Shown here piece after piece: positions 26,174-35,102 of a DNA stretch of 64,000 bases. Origin of the DNA: Bacteroidales bacterium (GTDB lineage Bacteria > Bacteroidota > Bacteroidia > Bacteroidales > UBA932); NCBI GenBank assembly GCA_017618115.1, contig JAFZUX010000009.1:124001-188000 (forward strand), read 5' to 3'. Below the pieces are notes generated by a model that saw only the letters and a list, made by a program, of their open reading frames with translations, did no database searches and was not told the origin of the DNA. Position 1 is the stretch's first letter. Each line of letters begins with the position of its first letter. The position numbers were made by a program, and so were the translations under genes.

Positions 26174-27160
26174 ATGAAACAAATCAAAGTTTTAATACTA
26201 CTTCTCTTCATTTCTGCCGTTTCTTTGGCTCAGCAGGCTATTACCCTTCCGCCGGCTGAACTTGCAGACAAGGTTATTGAGGAGGCTGTAACTCATCTGG
26301 GCAAGCATTACAGATACGGTGCTACAGGTCCGGATCGCTTTGATTGTACAGGATTTACGGGCTATGTATACAATAAGTTCGGAATCCAACTTAAACGTTC
26401 CTCCAAGGAGCAGGCAACGGACGGCAGGGAGGTCTCAGGTTCTTTGAAAAACCTTCAGAAGGGAGATCTTCTGGTATTCGGTTCCAGAAGAAACAAGAAG
26501 GTGATTGGCCACATAGGCATTTTCATTGAAATGGATAGTTCCGGAGATAACTTCACCTTTATCCACGCCTGCAATAGGGGCGTTATAATCTCCTCATTAA
26601 GTGAAACTTACTACTCCGAGCGCTTTCTGGGTGCCAGACGTGTTATTCCGGATTTTGACTCAAGAGGAAGAAAGAGCCAATTGGATACCATCTTCATTAA
26701 GGCCTCCGCCTCTGACCGTCAGATTGTCCTCTTTGGAGACGGTACCTGGAGTTACCTGGAAAAGGACGGAAGGCTAACTCCGCCTAATCCTAAGGAGACC
26801 ATAACTTTGGATGCTACAGGCGTTTGGACCACCACAATAGACTCCAACCCGGAGACAGACACTACAACAACGGAGAGCGGAATGAACGTTCAGGGAAGGA
26901 TAATTCCAACTCTTCCGCCTGCAGAAACTGGAAACCGTACAAGTGATACCCTCACAATCCGCAAAACCGGAACTCAGGATGCAAATGTGAACTCTGAGGA
27001 TACACGTGATTCCAAGGCCAAATATCATTCCATTAAGAAGGGAGATACTCTCTATTCTCTTGCCCGTAAGTATGGTACAACGGTAGATAAGATTTGTGAC
27101 CTGAACAACATAACCTCCAAGACCGTTTTGAACGTAGGCCGCAAACTCAGAGTCAAGTAA
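26174..27160 (+). CDS. NlpC/P60 peptidoglycan hydrolase with C-terminal LysM
   Basis: This 328-residue exported protein has a signal peptide at about 1-19 (LLLFISAVSLAQ). The NlpC/P60 domain (about 32-155) has catalytic Cys58 in RFDCTGFTGYV, His113 in IGHIGIF and His131 in FIHAC. A Thr/Ser-rich linker (about 220-280) leads to a LysM repeat (about 284-328: HSIKKGDTLYSLARKYGT). It would cut the stem peptides of peptidoglycan, with LysM binding the glycan. A TATATTTG box ends 4 bases before the ATG, so the promoter or the start must be nearly leaderless. It is divergent from the MFS gene. Confidence 0.92.
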   Translation: MKQIKVLILLLFISAVSLAQQAITLPPAELADKVIEEAVTHLGKHYRYGATGPDRFDCTGFTGYVYNKFGIQLKRSSKEQATDGREVSGSLKNLQKGDLLVFGSRRNKKVIGHIGIFIEMDSSGDNFTFIHACNRGVIISSLSETYYSERFLGARRVIPDFDSRGRKSQLDTIFIKASASDRQIVLFGDGTWSYLEKDGRLTPPNPKETITLDATGVWTTTIDSNPETDTTTTESGMNVQGRIIPTLPPAETGNRTSDTLTIRKTGTQDANVNSEDTRDSKAKYHSIKKGDTLYSLARKYGTTVDKICDLNNITSKTVLNVGRKLRVK

Positions 27161-27178
27161 CCGATTAACACTAAGCAA

Positions 27179-28588
27179 ATGATAATCACCCAAATAAACG
27201 ATGCTCTCTGGACATATCTGCTTATAGGCGTCCTGGTTTTGTGCGGTCTGTGGTTTACCTTCAAGACCAAGGGTGTGCAGTTCCGTATGATAGGAGAGAT
27301 GTTTCGCCTGCTTGGTGACTCTGCTACAACCGGAAACAAAAAAGAGAAGAAAGATAAGCATAAGAATATCTCTTCATTTCAGGCATTTGCGGTATCCGTG
27401 GCTACAAGAGTGGGAACCGGAAATCTTGCCGGAGTTGCAACCGCCATTGCTATAGGAGGTCCGGGTTCAGTATTCTGGATGTGGGTGATTGCGCTGCTTG
27501 GCTCCGCCACAGCCTTTGTGGAATCTACTCTGGCTCAGCTGTTTAAGAAGAGAAATAGGGAATCCTTCATTGGCGGCCCGGCCTACTATATTAAGAAAGG
27601 ACTCCATTGCAACTGGCTTTCAATAACTTTTGCAGTTCTATTGACCTTAACCTTTGGACTTGCATATAACTCAATTCAGAGTAACACAATAACAGACGCT
27701 ATGGAGGAGGCCTTTGGCCTGAGTCCAATATTGGTTGCTATAATTCTCTCAGTTACAGCACTTATTATAGTTTTCGGAGGTATCCACAGAATTGCAAATG
27801 TAAGTGCCGTTTTGGTTCCCATTATGGCATTGGGATACTTTATCCTTGTGCTGGTAATCATAATAATGAACTATGAGTTAATCCCTTACGTCTTTAAGGT
27901 AATTATCACAAACGCCTTTGGCCTGGAACAGTCTGTGGGCGGAGCCATTGGTGCAACAATAATGACCGGAGTAAAAAGAGGCCTCTTCAGCAACGAAGCG
28001 GGAGAGGGAAGCGCCCCTAACGTTGCCGCCACTGCAACAGTTTCACATCCTGTTAAACAGGGACTTATACAGGCATTAGGCGTCTTTACGGATACCATTC
28101 TTGTCTGCTCTTGTACAGCCTTTGTAATACTTATAAGCGGACTTTACAAGGTTCCGGAACTGAATGGAATAGCACTTACTCAGTCCGCATTGGAATCTGA
28201 GATTGGCTCCGCCGGACCTACCTTTATTGCGGTTGCCATCTTTCTCTTTGCCTTCTCCAGCATAATTGGAAACTACTATTACGGAGAGGCCAACATCCGC
28301 TTTATGACCTCAAATAAGGCTGTTTTAACGGCTTACAGAATACTCTCCGGAGGAGTTGTAGTATTCTTTGGCGCTCTGGCTACTCTTGAAACGGTATGGA
28401 ATTTTGGAGATTTATTTATGGCTCTGATTACAATCTGCAATCTCATTGCCATAATTGCTCTTGGAAAATACGCCTTCAGACTGCTTGACGATTACAGAGC
28501 ACAGAAGAAAAAGGGTATAAAGGAGCCTATTTTCCGCAAATCTCAATTCCCTGAAATTGAGAAGGAACTGGAAGCCTGGGATGAATAG
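27179..28588 (+). CDS. Sodium:alanine (AGCS family) amino acid symporter
   Basis: This 469-residue inner-membrane protein has about 11 transmembrane segments. VATRVGTGNLAGVATAIAIG (about 72-91), FIGGPAYYIKKGL and GVKRGLFSNEAGEGSAPNVA (about 263-282) are signature blocks of the alanine/glycine:cation symporter family, which imports D/L-alanine or glycine with Na+. It starts 18 bases after the NlpC gene and ends directly against the CDF gene, so they may form one transcript. Confidence 0.93.
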   Translation: MIITQINDALWTYLLIGVLVLCGLWFTFKTKGVQFRMIGEMFRLLGDSATTGNKKEKKDKHKNISSFQAFAVSVATRVGTGNLAGVATAIAIGGPGSVFWMWVIALLGSATAFVESTLAQLFKKRNRESFIGGPAYYIKKGLHCNWLSITFAVLLTLTFGLAYNSIQSNTITDAMEEAFGLSPILVAIILSVTALIIVFGGIHRIANVSAVLVPIMALGYFILVLVIIIMNYELIPYVFKVIITNAFGLEQSVGGAIGATIMTGVKRGLFSNEAGEGSAPNVAATATVSHPVKQGLIQALGVFTDTILVCSCTAFVILISGLYKVPELNGIALTQSALESEIGSAGPTFIAVAIFLFAFSSIIGNYYYGEANIRFMTSNKAVLTAYRILSGGVVVFFGALATLETVWNFGDLFMALITICNLIAIIALGKYAFRLLDDYRAQKKKGIKEPIFRKSQFPEIEKELEAWDE

Positions 28589-29491
28589 ATGATTATGAAA
28601 AACGCAGGTAAAAGAGAAAAAGAGATATTCAAGGTGACACTGATTGGCAGTTTTACAAACGCCTTTCTTGTTGTCATTAAACTGCTTGCCGGTATATTCG
28701 GAAACAGTGCGGCAATGATTGCAGATGCAATTCACTCTATATCAGACTTTGCTACGGATATTGCAGTGATTGTATTCGTTAAGATAAGTGGCAAACCAAA
28801 GGATAAATCTCACGATTACGGCCACGGCAAGTATGAAACCATTGCCACCACTCTGATAGGCCTGGCACTCTTTGTGGTTGCCATATTCATTCTTATTGAG
28901 GGAATTAAGAAGATTATCTTCTGTACCTCAGGCGGAGTTTTGCAGGTTCCCGGGAACATTGCATTGTGGGTTGCTCTGATCTCTATTCTCTCCAAGGAGA
29001 TTATTTTCCAATACACCTTTAGGAAGGCCAAACAGCTTAATTCCGAGGCAATGGTGGCCAACGCCTGGCATCACAGAAGTGACGCGCTCTCTTCCATTGC
29101 CACTGCAATAGGAATCGGCTGTGCAATTATTGGAGGAGAAAAGTGGGCGGTAATGGATCCTATTGCCTCCGTCATAGTTGCAGTCATAATTATAAAAGTG
29201 GCTATAAGCTTACTCAGAAACGGTATTGGAGATCTTACGGAAAGGTCTCTGCCGGAGGATGTTGAGAATGAGATAATGGAGATTGTAAAATCCGTTCCTA
29301 ATATAGTTGAGCCTCATGATCTCTGCACCAGAAGGATTGGAAACCGTTATGCCATTGAGATGCACGTGCTTATGGATCCTAACGTCACCCTTAAAGTGGC
29401 TCATGATGAAGTCTCTGATATTGAGAGGCTTCTTAAAGAGCGTTACGGAGAGGATACCCACGTCTCAATCCACGTTGAACCAATAGAATAA
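28589..29491 (+). CDS. Cation diffusion facilitator (CDF) transporter
   Basis: This 300-residue inner-membrane antiporter exports divalent metals such as Zn2+, Fe2+ or Mn2+. It has six transmembrane segments. The metal site is DAIHSISDFATD in TM2 (HxxxD) and NAWHHRSDALSS in TM5 (HxxxD), with the cytoplasmic DYGHGKYE loop after TM2. A C-terminal cytoplasmic domain (about 205-300) ends THVSIHVEPIE. The HxxxD/HxxxD pair suggests Zn2+/Cd2+, or iron in some groups. The ATG follows the symporter stop with no gap; the ATG at 28595 is an alternative. Confidence 0.92.
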   Translation: MIMKNAGKREKEIFKVTLIGSFTNAFLVVIKLLAGIFGNSAAMIADAIHSISDFATDIAVIVFVKISGKPKDKSHDYGHGKYETIATTLIGLALFVVAIFILIEGIKKIIFCTSGGVLQVPGNIALWVALISILSKEIIFQYTFRKAKQLNSEAMVANAWHHRSDALSSIATAIGIGCAIIGGEKWAVMDPIASVIVAVIIIKVAISLLRNGIGDLTERSLPEDVENEIMEIVKSVPNIVEPHDLCTRRIGNRYAIEMHVLMDPNVTLKVAHDEVSDIERLLKERYGEDTHVSIHVEPIE

Positions 29492-29497
29492 ACAGAT

Positions 29498-29917
29498 ATG
29501 AAAAAGATTGTAATTGCATTAGCACTGATAGGTACCATAATGGCCTGCACTGAGGAGGTTACTTTTGAGGTTGCAAAGAACTACTTCTTTAAGAACAATC
29601 AGGAGATTCCTTCTAATCCTAAAATTACAGACAGCCTGCAGTTTGCAAATCTCTTTGGTATGGCTACCGTAATGGGTGAGAATGGAAAACCAACACCAAT
29701 AGATTTCAACTCTCAGTTTGCCGTAGCAGTGGTGCTTCCGGTAACAGATATGAGCACAGAGATTCTCCCTCAAACTGTTGTGATGCAGAATGATACGCTA
29801 AGATACACATACGAGGTGAAAGTAGGGGATAAACAATCCTTCTCCATCCAACCTCTTTCCATCATAATCCTGGACAAGAAGTACGAATCCACTCCGTTGG
29901 TAATGAATCAGAAATAA
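29498..29917 (+). CDS. Small predicted lipoprotein, function unknown
   Basis: This 139-residue protein has a lipoprotein signal sequence MKKIVIALALIGTIMAC, with Cys17 as the probable lipidation site. The mature part is beta-rich (FAVAVVLPVTDMST, SFSIQPLSIIILDKK) and has no motif I recognise. It begins a plus-strand run of five exported proteins and lies 6 bases after the CDF gene. Confidence 0.75.
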   Translation: MKKIVIALALIGTIMACTEEVTFEVAKNYFFKNNQEIPSNPKITDSLQFANLFGMATVMGENGKPTPIDFNSQFAVAVVLPVTDMSTEILPQTVVMQNDTLRYTYEVKVGDKQSFSIQPLSIIILDKKYESTPLVMNQK

Positions 29918-29920
29918 ATA

Positions 29921-30877
29921 ATGAAGAATATGCGTAAATCTCTAATTACTCTGGTATTGATGTTTCTGTGCGCAGTATGCCTTCAGGCACAGAATCTTAA
30001 CGGAAACTGGTATAACGGAAGTCTCTGCTATACCGTAACTGAACAGGCTGGCGGCAAAGTGCTTATGAATGCTATGGCAGAGGGAGAAGAGCACGAGTTT
30101 GTGCTGGTTCCTGTTGAAGGTCAACCGGGCTGCTATATAGTAAACAAAACTCCTAACGATTATGTAATGCAGTATGAAGAGGGAACATTTGTAAAACACC
30201 AGAATAAAGATGGTTACAATGTTTTCTGTTTCTATGATAAAAACAACCGCATGGTGGGAGTTATGGAGAAGACGCAGGAGTGGGATACTCAGAAACTCAA
30301 CGTGGCCAAGTACATAAACCAGATTATGGGAGAGTATACTCTGGAAAAGAGCGGAACCAAAGTGGATATACAGTGGGAGCAGATGAGCATTGGCGGTGTT
30401 ACCGTTCCTTACAAAGTGGTTACATTCAATGGTATAGCCTTGGACGTCATAGAGATAGAGAAAAACAACACTGAACTGAAGGGAGGTACATACCAGATTA
30501 TGCCCTTCCTTAAGGGTCTCAATATCTGCCCTGTAGCCTTTCCGGACGGAGGCTTCTGGTTTAAGCGCATTGGAGATGAGAAAGGAGTTGACCTTATCTA
30601 TTCTTCTTCCAGAATTGGACGCTTCAGCTTTGCATCCTCCATTTTGTTAGATCCTTATACGCTAAGGCAATATAACAGACAGTTGCTGCGCTATATGCGT
30701 AATGAGATTTTGGCACGTCACGGTTACCGCTTCCAGTCAAAGGAACTCAATGACTACTTTACCAATCAGAGTTGGTATAAGCCTGTGGAGAACAACGGTG
30801 ATATTCAACTCACTTTCCTGGAAGAGTTGAACGTTGCAACAATAAAATTTGCGGAATCTGAGAAAGGACAAGATTAA
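29921..30877 (+). CDS. Exported YARHG-domain protein
   Basis: This 318-residue exported protein has a signal peptide at about 1-23 (ITLVLMFLCAVCLQAQ). The mature part is beta-rich and of unknown function. The C-terminal 70 residues hold the YARHG-type domain: LLRYMRNEILARHGYRFQS, then ELNDYFTNQSWYKPV. YARHG domains are extracellular and occur near peptidases or lipoproteins; no activity is established. It starts 3 bases after the small lipoprotein gene. Confidence 0.82.
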   Translation: MKNMRKSLITLVLMFLCAVCLQAQNLNGNWYNGSLCYTVTEQAGGKVLMNAMAEGEEHEFVLVPVEGQPGCYIVNKTPNDYVMQYEEGTFVKHQNKDGYNVFCFYDKNNRMVGVMEKTQEWDTQKLNVAKYINQIMGEYTLEKSGTKVDIQWEQMSIGGVTVPYKVVTFNGIALDVIEIEKNNTELKGGTYQIMPFLKGLNICPVAFPDGGFWFKRIGDEKGVDLIYSSSRIGRFSFASSILLDPYTLRQYNRQLLRYMRNEILARHGYRFQSKELNDYFTNQSWYKPVENNGDIQLTFLEELNVATIKFAESEKGQD

Positions 30878-30895
30878 ACAACCTTATTTAACATT

Positions 30896-32044
30896 ATGAA
30901 AAAGAGCATTTTAATAATATTCGCGCTGATGATGCTTTATTCCTGCAACAATCAGCCGGCTGAGGGTGTTGCTGCCATTGAAAAAGGATGGAGTAAAACA
31001 AATATCAAGGTTGAAGAGGGTAAGGCCACTGTAATGGACTTGCTTAAAGCCTTTAACAAGGTGTGGCATACGGCTGCGGCAGATTCAATTTTTGCCGTTG
31101 CAGATGGCAAGGAGTGCTTTATGGAGGAGTGGTATGCAGGTAAAAGCCCTGTCTTTGTGGACAATGAAGATTTCTGCACCGCATGGTACAACCACGGAGA
31201 TACCGGTGAGCAGCAGCTGGATGCACGTACATATCAGCGCACTAACGGTCATACGCTCTTTGCAGTACGAGTAGAGCAGAATAATCCTGAGCACAAACTC
31301 TTCTGCTGTTTCTATGATTATGACCCTGAAAGTAAGACTCTTACACCGGAAGATGCACCTTATAAGGATATCAAGCGTAAGTGGGATAACTCCTTCTTTG
31401 ACTATCATCTTGGCAACAATTATGACCAGACGGTTATTGTTGAGGAGATTAACAAAGAGGGCGGAGCCTGCTTCCACCACTATGTATGGAACGGAATGAA
31501 GCACGAGTTTGACCACTGTGGAGATGAGACTTATGCCAATGAGGGAGACCCTGAAGGCTACCCGGATGAGGATCAGAAGATAGTATCCGCACCGGCAAGC
31601 GAGTGGACGGAAGAGGCTGTAGAAAAACGCATCAGAGAGTATTTTGATGCTGTAAACAAGACATTTGCAGAGGGTTCTACTATGAGTCCTTTTGATCTGG
31701 ACAAGCAATACTACAGCTCCTACTGGAATGAGGTTTATGGGAAAGTGAATGCCAAAGACAGCAAACAGACCTCTGCAGAGAAGTGCTTCTTTGTAGATGA
31801 CAACCACTGGACCGCAGGCCTGGAAACCCCTGTGGAGGTGAAAAATATAAAGGTACAACTTCTATCGGGAGATATGGCGGAAGCCACATTAACTCTGGCA
31901 GAGAAGAACGGCGGGTTCAAAAAGAAAGTGGTTCTCAACATGGATTACGGCCAGCTCAAATGGGATATCAATGACTGGGTTGATATGAGCCTTGGTAAAG
32001 ACGGCGTAAGCCTTCTCAACCAGATGGAGAAATATATAAGATAA
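30896..32044 (+). CDS. Predicted lipoprotein with DUF3828-like C-terminal part
   Basis: This 382-residue protein has the lipoprotein signal IIFALMMLYSC (Cys17). The first half includes RTNGHTLFAVRVEQN and CCFYDYDPESKTLTPED, which closely match a block in the exported protein at 48348-49547. The second half (about 245-382), with RIREYFDAVNKTFAEG, FDLDKQYYSSYWNEVY and LKWDINDWVDM, resembles the DUF3828 fold of Bacteroidales lipoproteins. Role unknown; probably outer-membrane or periplasmic. It lies 18 bases after the YARHG gene and 10 before the DUF362 gene. Confidence 0.72.
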   Translation: MKKSILIIFALMMLYSCNNQPAEGVAAIEKGWSKTNIKVEEGKATVMDLLKAFNKVWHTAAADSIFAVADGKECFMEEWYAGKSPVFVDNEDFCTAWYNHGDTGEQQLDARTYQRTNGHTLFAVRVEQNNPEHKLFCCFYDYDPESKTLTPEDAPYKDIKRKWDNSFFDYHLGNNYDQTVIVEEINKEGGACFHHYVWNGMKHEFDHCGDETYANEGDPEGYPDEDQKIVSAPASEWTEEAVEKRIREYFDAVNKTFAEGSTMSPFDLDKQYYSSYWNEVYGKVNAKDSKQTSAEKCFFVDDNHWTAGLETPVEVKNIKVQLLSGDMAEATLTLAEKNGGFKKKVVLNMDYGQLKWDINDWVDMSLGKDGVSLLNQMEKYIR

Positions 32045-32054
32045 CGACATATAA

Positions 32055-33071
32055 ATGAGAGTATTATCATTCATTGCAGTGATTGCAGCAGTAGTGCTGG
32101 CAGGCTGCAAAAATAACACGGAAACTATCGCGAGTATGAAAACAGAAAAAGCAAAGGTCTATTTGACAAGGGAGATTTCCCCTGAGTCATTGGTGAGAAT
32201 TTATAAGGCTTTGGGTGTTGAGGCCAAAGGGCGTGTGGCTGTGAAGATGAGTACGGGAGAAGGCAGCAATCCTAATTACCTTAAGCCGAAACTCATTAAG
32301 AATCTGATATTTGAGGTGGAAGGTACCGTTGTGGAGTGCAATACTGCATACAGCAGCGGCCCGGATGATATTAACGATGACCGCAATAACTCTGAGAACC
32401 ACTGGAAAGTAATTGAAAGACATGGCTTTACAAAGTACTTCCCGGTAGATATTATGGATGAGTATGATGAGATTCGCATTCCTGTAAAGGATCAGACTCA
32501 TATTAAGTATGACATTGTGGGTGGGCATATTGCCAACTATGACTTTATGATTGCTCTCAACCACTTTAAAGGTCATCCGATGGGCGGTTACGGCGGAGCG
32601 CTTAAGAACCTCTCCATTGGCTGTGCCAGCAGCAACGGTAAGGCTTACATTCACTCTGCAGGCTTGATGGAAAAGCTTGACATGGAGAAGCTTTGGACTC
32701 CGGAATTCATTGGAGATCAGGATGGTTTCCTGGAGAGTATGGCCGCTGCGGCTCAGGCTGTTGTGAACTATTTCCAGAGACGTAACGGCATCATCTATAT
32801 CTCCGTAATGAACAATATGTCTATAGATTGTGATTGCGTAGACCATCCGGAGCCGGTAAAACTGGAAGATTACGGCATTCTGGCCTCCACAGACCCTGTT
32901 GCTCTTGATCAGGCTTGCGTAGATATCATTAACCAGCAGAAGGTTACGGCCACTAATGACCCAACAGATCTTCTCAACCGTATAGATCAGCAGCACGGTG
33001 TACACACCATTGAGCACGCAGAGAAGATAGGCCTCGGCACCCGCAAGTACACAATTGTAAATATCAAATAG
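32055..33071 (+). CDS. DUF362-family predicted lipoprotein
   Basis: This 338-residue protein has lipobox VVLAGC (Cys18). The DUF362 domain covers about 60-320: GRVAVKMSTGEGSNPNYLKP, ALNHFKGHPMGGYGGALKNL (about 172-191) and GILASTDPVALDQACVDII (about 275-293) are typical. DUF362 proteins are often linked to iron-sulfur proteins, but this copy has no ferredoxin motif. It ends 2 bases before an exported flavodoxin-like gene, suggesting an extracytoplasmic redox pair. That link is inference. Confidence 0.85.
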   Translation: MRVLSFIAVIAAVVLAGCKNNTETIASMKTEKAKVYLTREISPESLVRIYKALGVEAKGRVAVKMSTGEGSNPNYLKPKLIKNLIFEVEGTVVECNTAYSSGPDDINDDRNNSENHWKVIERHGFTKYFPVDIMDEYDEIRIPVKDQTHIKYDIVGGHIANYDFMIALNHFKGHPMGGYGGALKNLSIGCASSNGKAYIHSAGLMEKLDMEKLWTPEFIGDQDGFLESMAAAAQAVVNYFQRRNGIIYISVMNNMSIDCDCVDHPEPVKLEDYGILASTDPVALDQACVDIINQQKVTATNDPTDLLNRIDQQHGVHTIEHAEKIGLGTRKYTIVNIK

Positions 33072-33073
33072 AT

Positions 33074-33694
33074 ATGAGAACAATTAAACGCTTATTTGTC
33101 TTACTGTGTGTGCTTCTGCCAACAGCCATTTGGGCTGACGTTAAAGATAATACCAATGTAAATAAATCAATTATGAAAGATGGAAATAGTAAGATACTCG
33201 TAATCTTTTTCTCTCACGCTGGAGATAATTACGCTGTTGGAAATATAAAAGTTGGCAACACAAAGATTGTAGCTGACTACATTAGTGAGATTACGGGAGC
33301 AGCTCAGTTTGAGATAGTTACCCATAAGTATGACGGTATGGCTTACACTCCGCTTATCAACCTGGCTAAAGAGGAGGCCAAAAACGGAGAGCTACCTTCA
33401 TACGAAGGGAAAGCCCCGGATTTGACTGATTATGATACAGTTTTCATAGGCGGACCGGTTTGGTGGGGAACATATCCTCAGGTGATGTTTACTCTCTTTA
33501 AAGACATCAATTTAGATGGCAAGACGGTTATTCCTTTTACAACTCATGAGGGCAGCGGTCTTGCAAACTGTGCAAGAGATGTAAAAAAGGCCTTTCCAAA
33601 GGCCAAAGTTACCGGAGAATTCTCTATTTACGGCCACGAGGTACGCACCAATAAATCCAAGGTAGAGAAGTGGTTAAAAGGTTTAGGTTTCTAA
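33074..33694 (+). CDS. Flavodoxin with an N-terminal signal-like sequence
   Basis: This 206-residue protein has a flavodoxin domain at about 40-206: KILVIFFSHAGDNYAVGNIK (FMN phosphate loop region), DTVFIGGPVWWGTYPQVMFT and VIPFTTHEGSGLANCARDVK. Residues 1-21 (KRLFVLLCVLLPTAIWAD) look like a cleavable signal peptide, which would place an FMN protein in the periplasm. If translation instead starts at Met34 (33173, MKDGNSKILV) it is a normal cytoplasmic flavodoxin. It is coupled to the DUF362 lipoprotein gene. Confidence 0.85.
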   Translation: MRTIKRLFVLLCVLLPTAIWADVKDNTNVNKSIMKDGNSKILVIFFSHAGDNYAVGNIKVGNTKIVADYISEITGAAQFEIVTHKYDGMAYTPLINLAKEEAKNGELPSYEGKAPDLTDYDTVFIGGPVWWGTYPQVMFTLFKDINLDGKTVIPFTTHEGSGLANCARDVKKAFPKAKVTGEFSIYGHEVRTNKSKVEKWLKGLGF

Positions 33695-33698
33695 TGTA

Positions 33699-34067
33699 AT
33701 GGAAGATTTTATTCTCAGAGAGATAGACAAGATAGGGGAGATGCTTGCCCACATAGCACGCAGGCTTGGCCTATTAAAGGGAGAGAAACCGGATTACTCC
33801 CTTGGGGACGTAAAGACTGAGTTTACCAAAGAAAACTGTCCAATAGACATTGATACGGTTCTAAAACAGGAGAATCCTATCTTGTATCTTGCTGAGAATG
33901 AGAAATTGACAGAACAAGCCCTGGAGTCCTTCATAGAGATTCTCTTCTATTCAGATATTGATGAAACAAAGAAGCAAACCCTCCTAAAAGATGCCATCAA
34001 CTACCTGGATAACAAAGGCTACGTCTCCTTCAAACTCCACTCATTTGTCAGTTCCAGTGAATCCTAA
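33699..34067 (+). CDS. Small unknown cytoplasmic protein
   Basis: This 122-residue protein is helical and acidic, with no signal peptide and no family I recognise. It starts LREIDKIGEMLAHIARRLGL and ends with NKGYVSFKLHSFVSSSES. It lies 4 bases after the flavodoxin gene and abuts the next ATG with no gap, so it is part of the same transcript. Confidence 0.65.
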   Translation: MEDFILREIDKIGEMLAHIARRLGLLKGEKPDYSLGDVKTEFTKENCPIDIDTVLKQENPILYLAENEKLTEQALESFIEILFYSDIDETKKQTLLKDAINYLDNKGYVSFKLHSFVSSSES

Positions 34068-35102
34068 ATGAATCCTGTAGCTATACGTCTTCTAAACCAG
34101 CAACTAGTTGCTCCTCAGTTTAATGAACCGGCTGAGGTGGTGAGTCATTTTGGTGCTATGCAGGCTCAGGAGTACCGTTTAATGAGGTGGGCTGTTGCGA
34201 TGCGAACGCAAAAGCCATCTTCAAAAGCGTTTAAGAAGGCTTTTGACAGTGGACAGATTATTCGTCTTCACCTACTGAGAGGCACCTGGCAACTTGTTGC
34301 AGCTGAGGACTATTGGTCTTTTTTGAACTTATGTGCCCCAAAAGCTGTTTCTGTGATTTCAGGCTGGATGCACAGCAATAAAATCTCTATTCCCCAAAGT
34401 GAGCTAAATAGAGTAAGAGCTATTCTTGTCCAGGTTGTCTCTGATATGAAAAGTGTTACAAAAGAGGATTTTGTAAAGGCGTTAGCCGCCAAAAAGATTT
34501 CAATGGATGATCACCGTCTCTCTTACCATATCCGTATGGCGGAACTTTCCGGCACTCTTTGCAGTGGTGACTTAAAGCCGCTTAAAGCTACATACGCCCT
34601 TGTAGAAAAGAAAATTGGCATTAAACCAAAAGTTCTTAATCGCGATAAAGCTCTTAAAAGCCTTACTCTCAAATATTTTCAGAGTCACCAACCGGCCACT
34701 TTGGAAGACTTTGTATGGTGGTCCGGCTTAAATAAAAGTGACTGCAGAAAAGGTATAGAACTTCTAGGAAATGCCATTCACACAGAACATTGGGAGGGCA
34801 GAGACTTCTATGTAACTGATGGTTGCAGAACAAAAGGTTTCAGAAAAGGTAAATACCTTTTGATTCCGCCATACGATGAATACTTAATCGGTTACAAGAG
34901 CAGAGATGTTGTGCTACCTCCTCAGTTCAGACATAAAGCCCACAATAACAGAGGAATATTCAAACCTATAATTGCCAAGGATGGCATAATTTGCGGCAAC
35001 TGGTCCCCATTCAAAGATGACTGCCAACCGGAATTCTTCAATGAAGGCCACAATGCAACATCCCTTCAACCTGCCAGGCAATCATTTAATTCCACCCGGT
35101 AA
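34068..35102 (+). CDS. Winged-helix DNA-binding protein of the AlkZ-like (HTH_42) family
   Basis: This 344-residue cytoplasmic protein belongs to the HTH_42/AlkZ superfamily of tandem winged-helix DNA glycosylases. HFGAMQAQEYRLMRWAVAMR (about 27-46) contains the QxQ motif (QAQ, 32-34), which is catalytic in AlkZ. RLHLLRGTWQLVAAEDYWSF (about 75-94) and the C-terminal YLLIPPYDEYLIGYKSRD are further family blocks. Removal of damaged or crosslinked bases is plausible but unproven for this subgroup. Its end overlaps the convergent small gene by 17 bases. Confidence 0.85.
   Translation: MNPVAIRLLNQQLVAPQFNEPAEVVSHFGAMQAQEYRLMRWAVAMRTQKPSSKAFKKAFDSGQIIRLHLLRGTWQLVAAEDYWSFLNLCAPKAVSVISGWMHSNKISIPQSELNRVRAILVQVVSDMKSVTKEDFVKALAAKKISMDDHRLSYHIRMAELSGTLCSGDLKPLKATYALVEKKIGIKPKVLNRDKALKSLTLKYFQSHQPATLEDFVWWSGLNKSDCRKGIELLGNAIHTEHWEGRDFYVTDGCRTKGFRKGKYLLIPPYDEYLIGYKSRDVVLPPQFRHKAHNNRGIFKPIIAKDGIICGNWSPFKDDCQPEFFNEGHNATSLQPARQSFNSTR

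Noticed and set aside
31085..31858. A 257-codon minus-strand frame opposite the DUF3828-like lipoprotein, and a similar 298-codon frame opposite the DUF362 gene.
   Set aside because: Both are antisense to genes with signal peptides and good context, and their sequences look like shadows.
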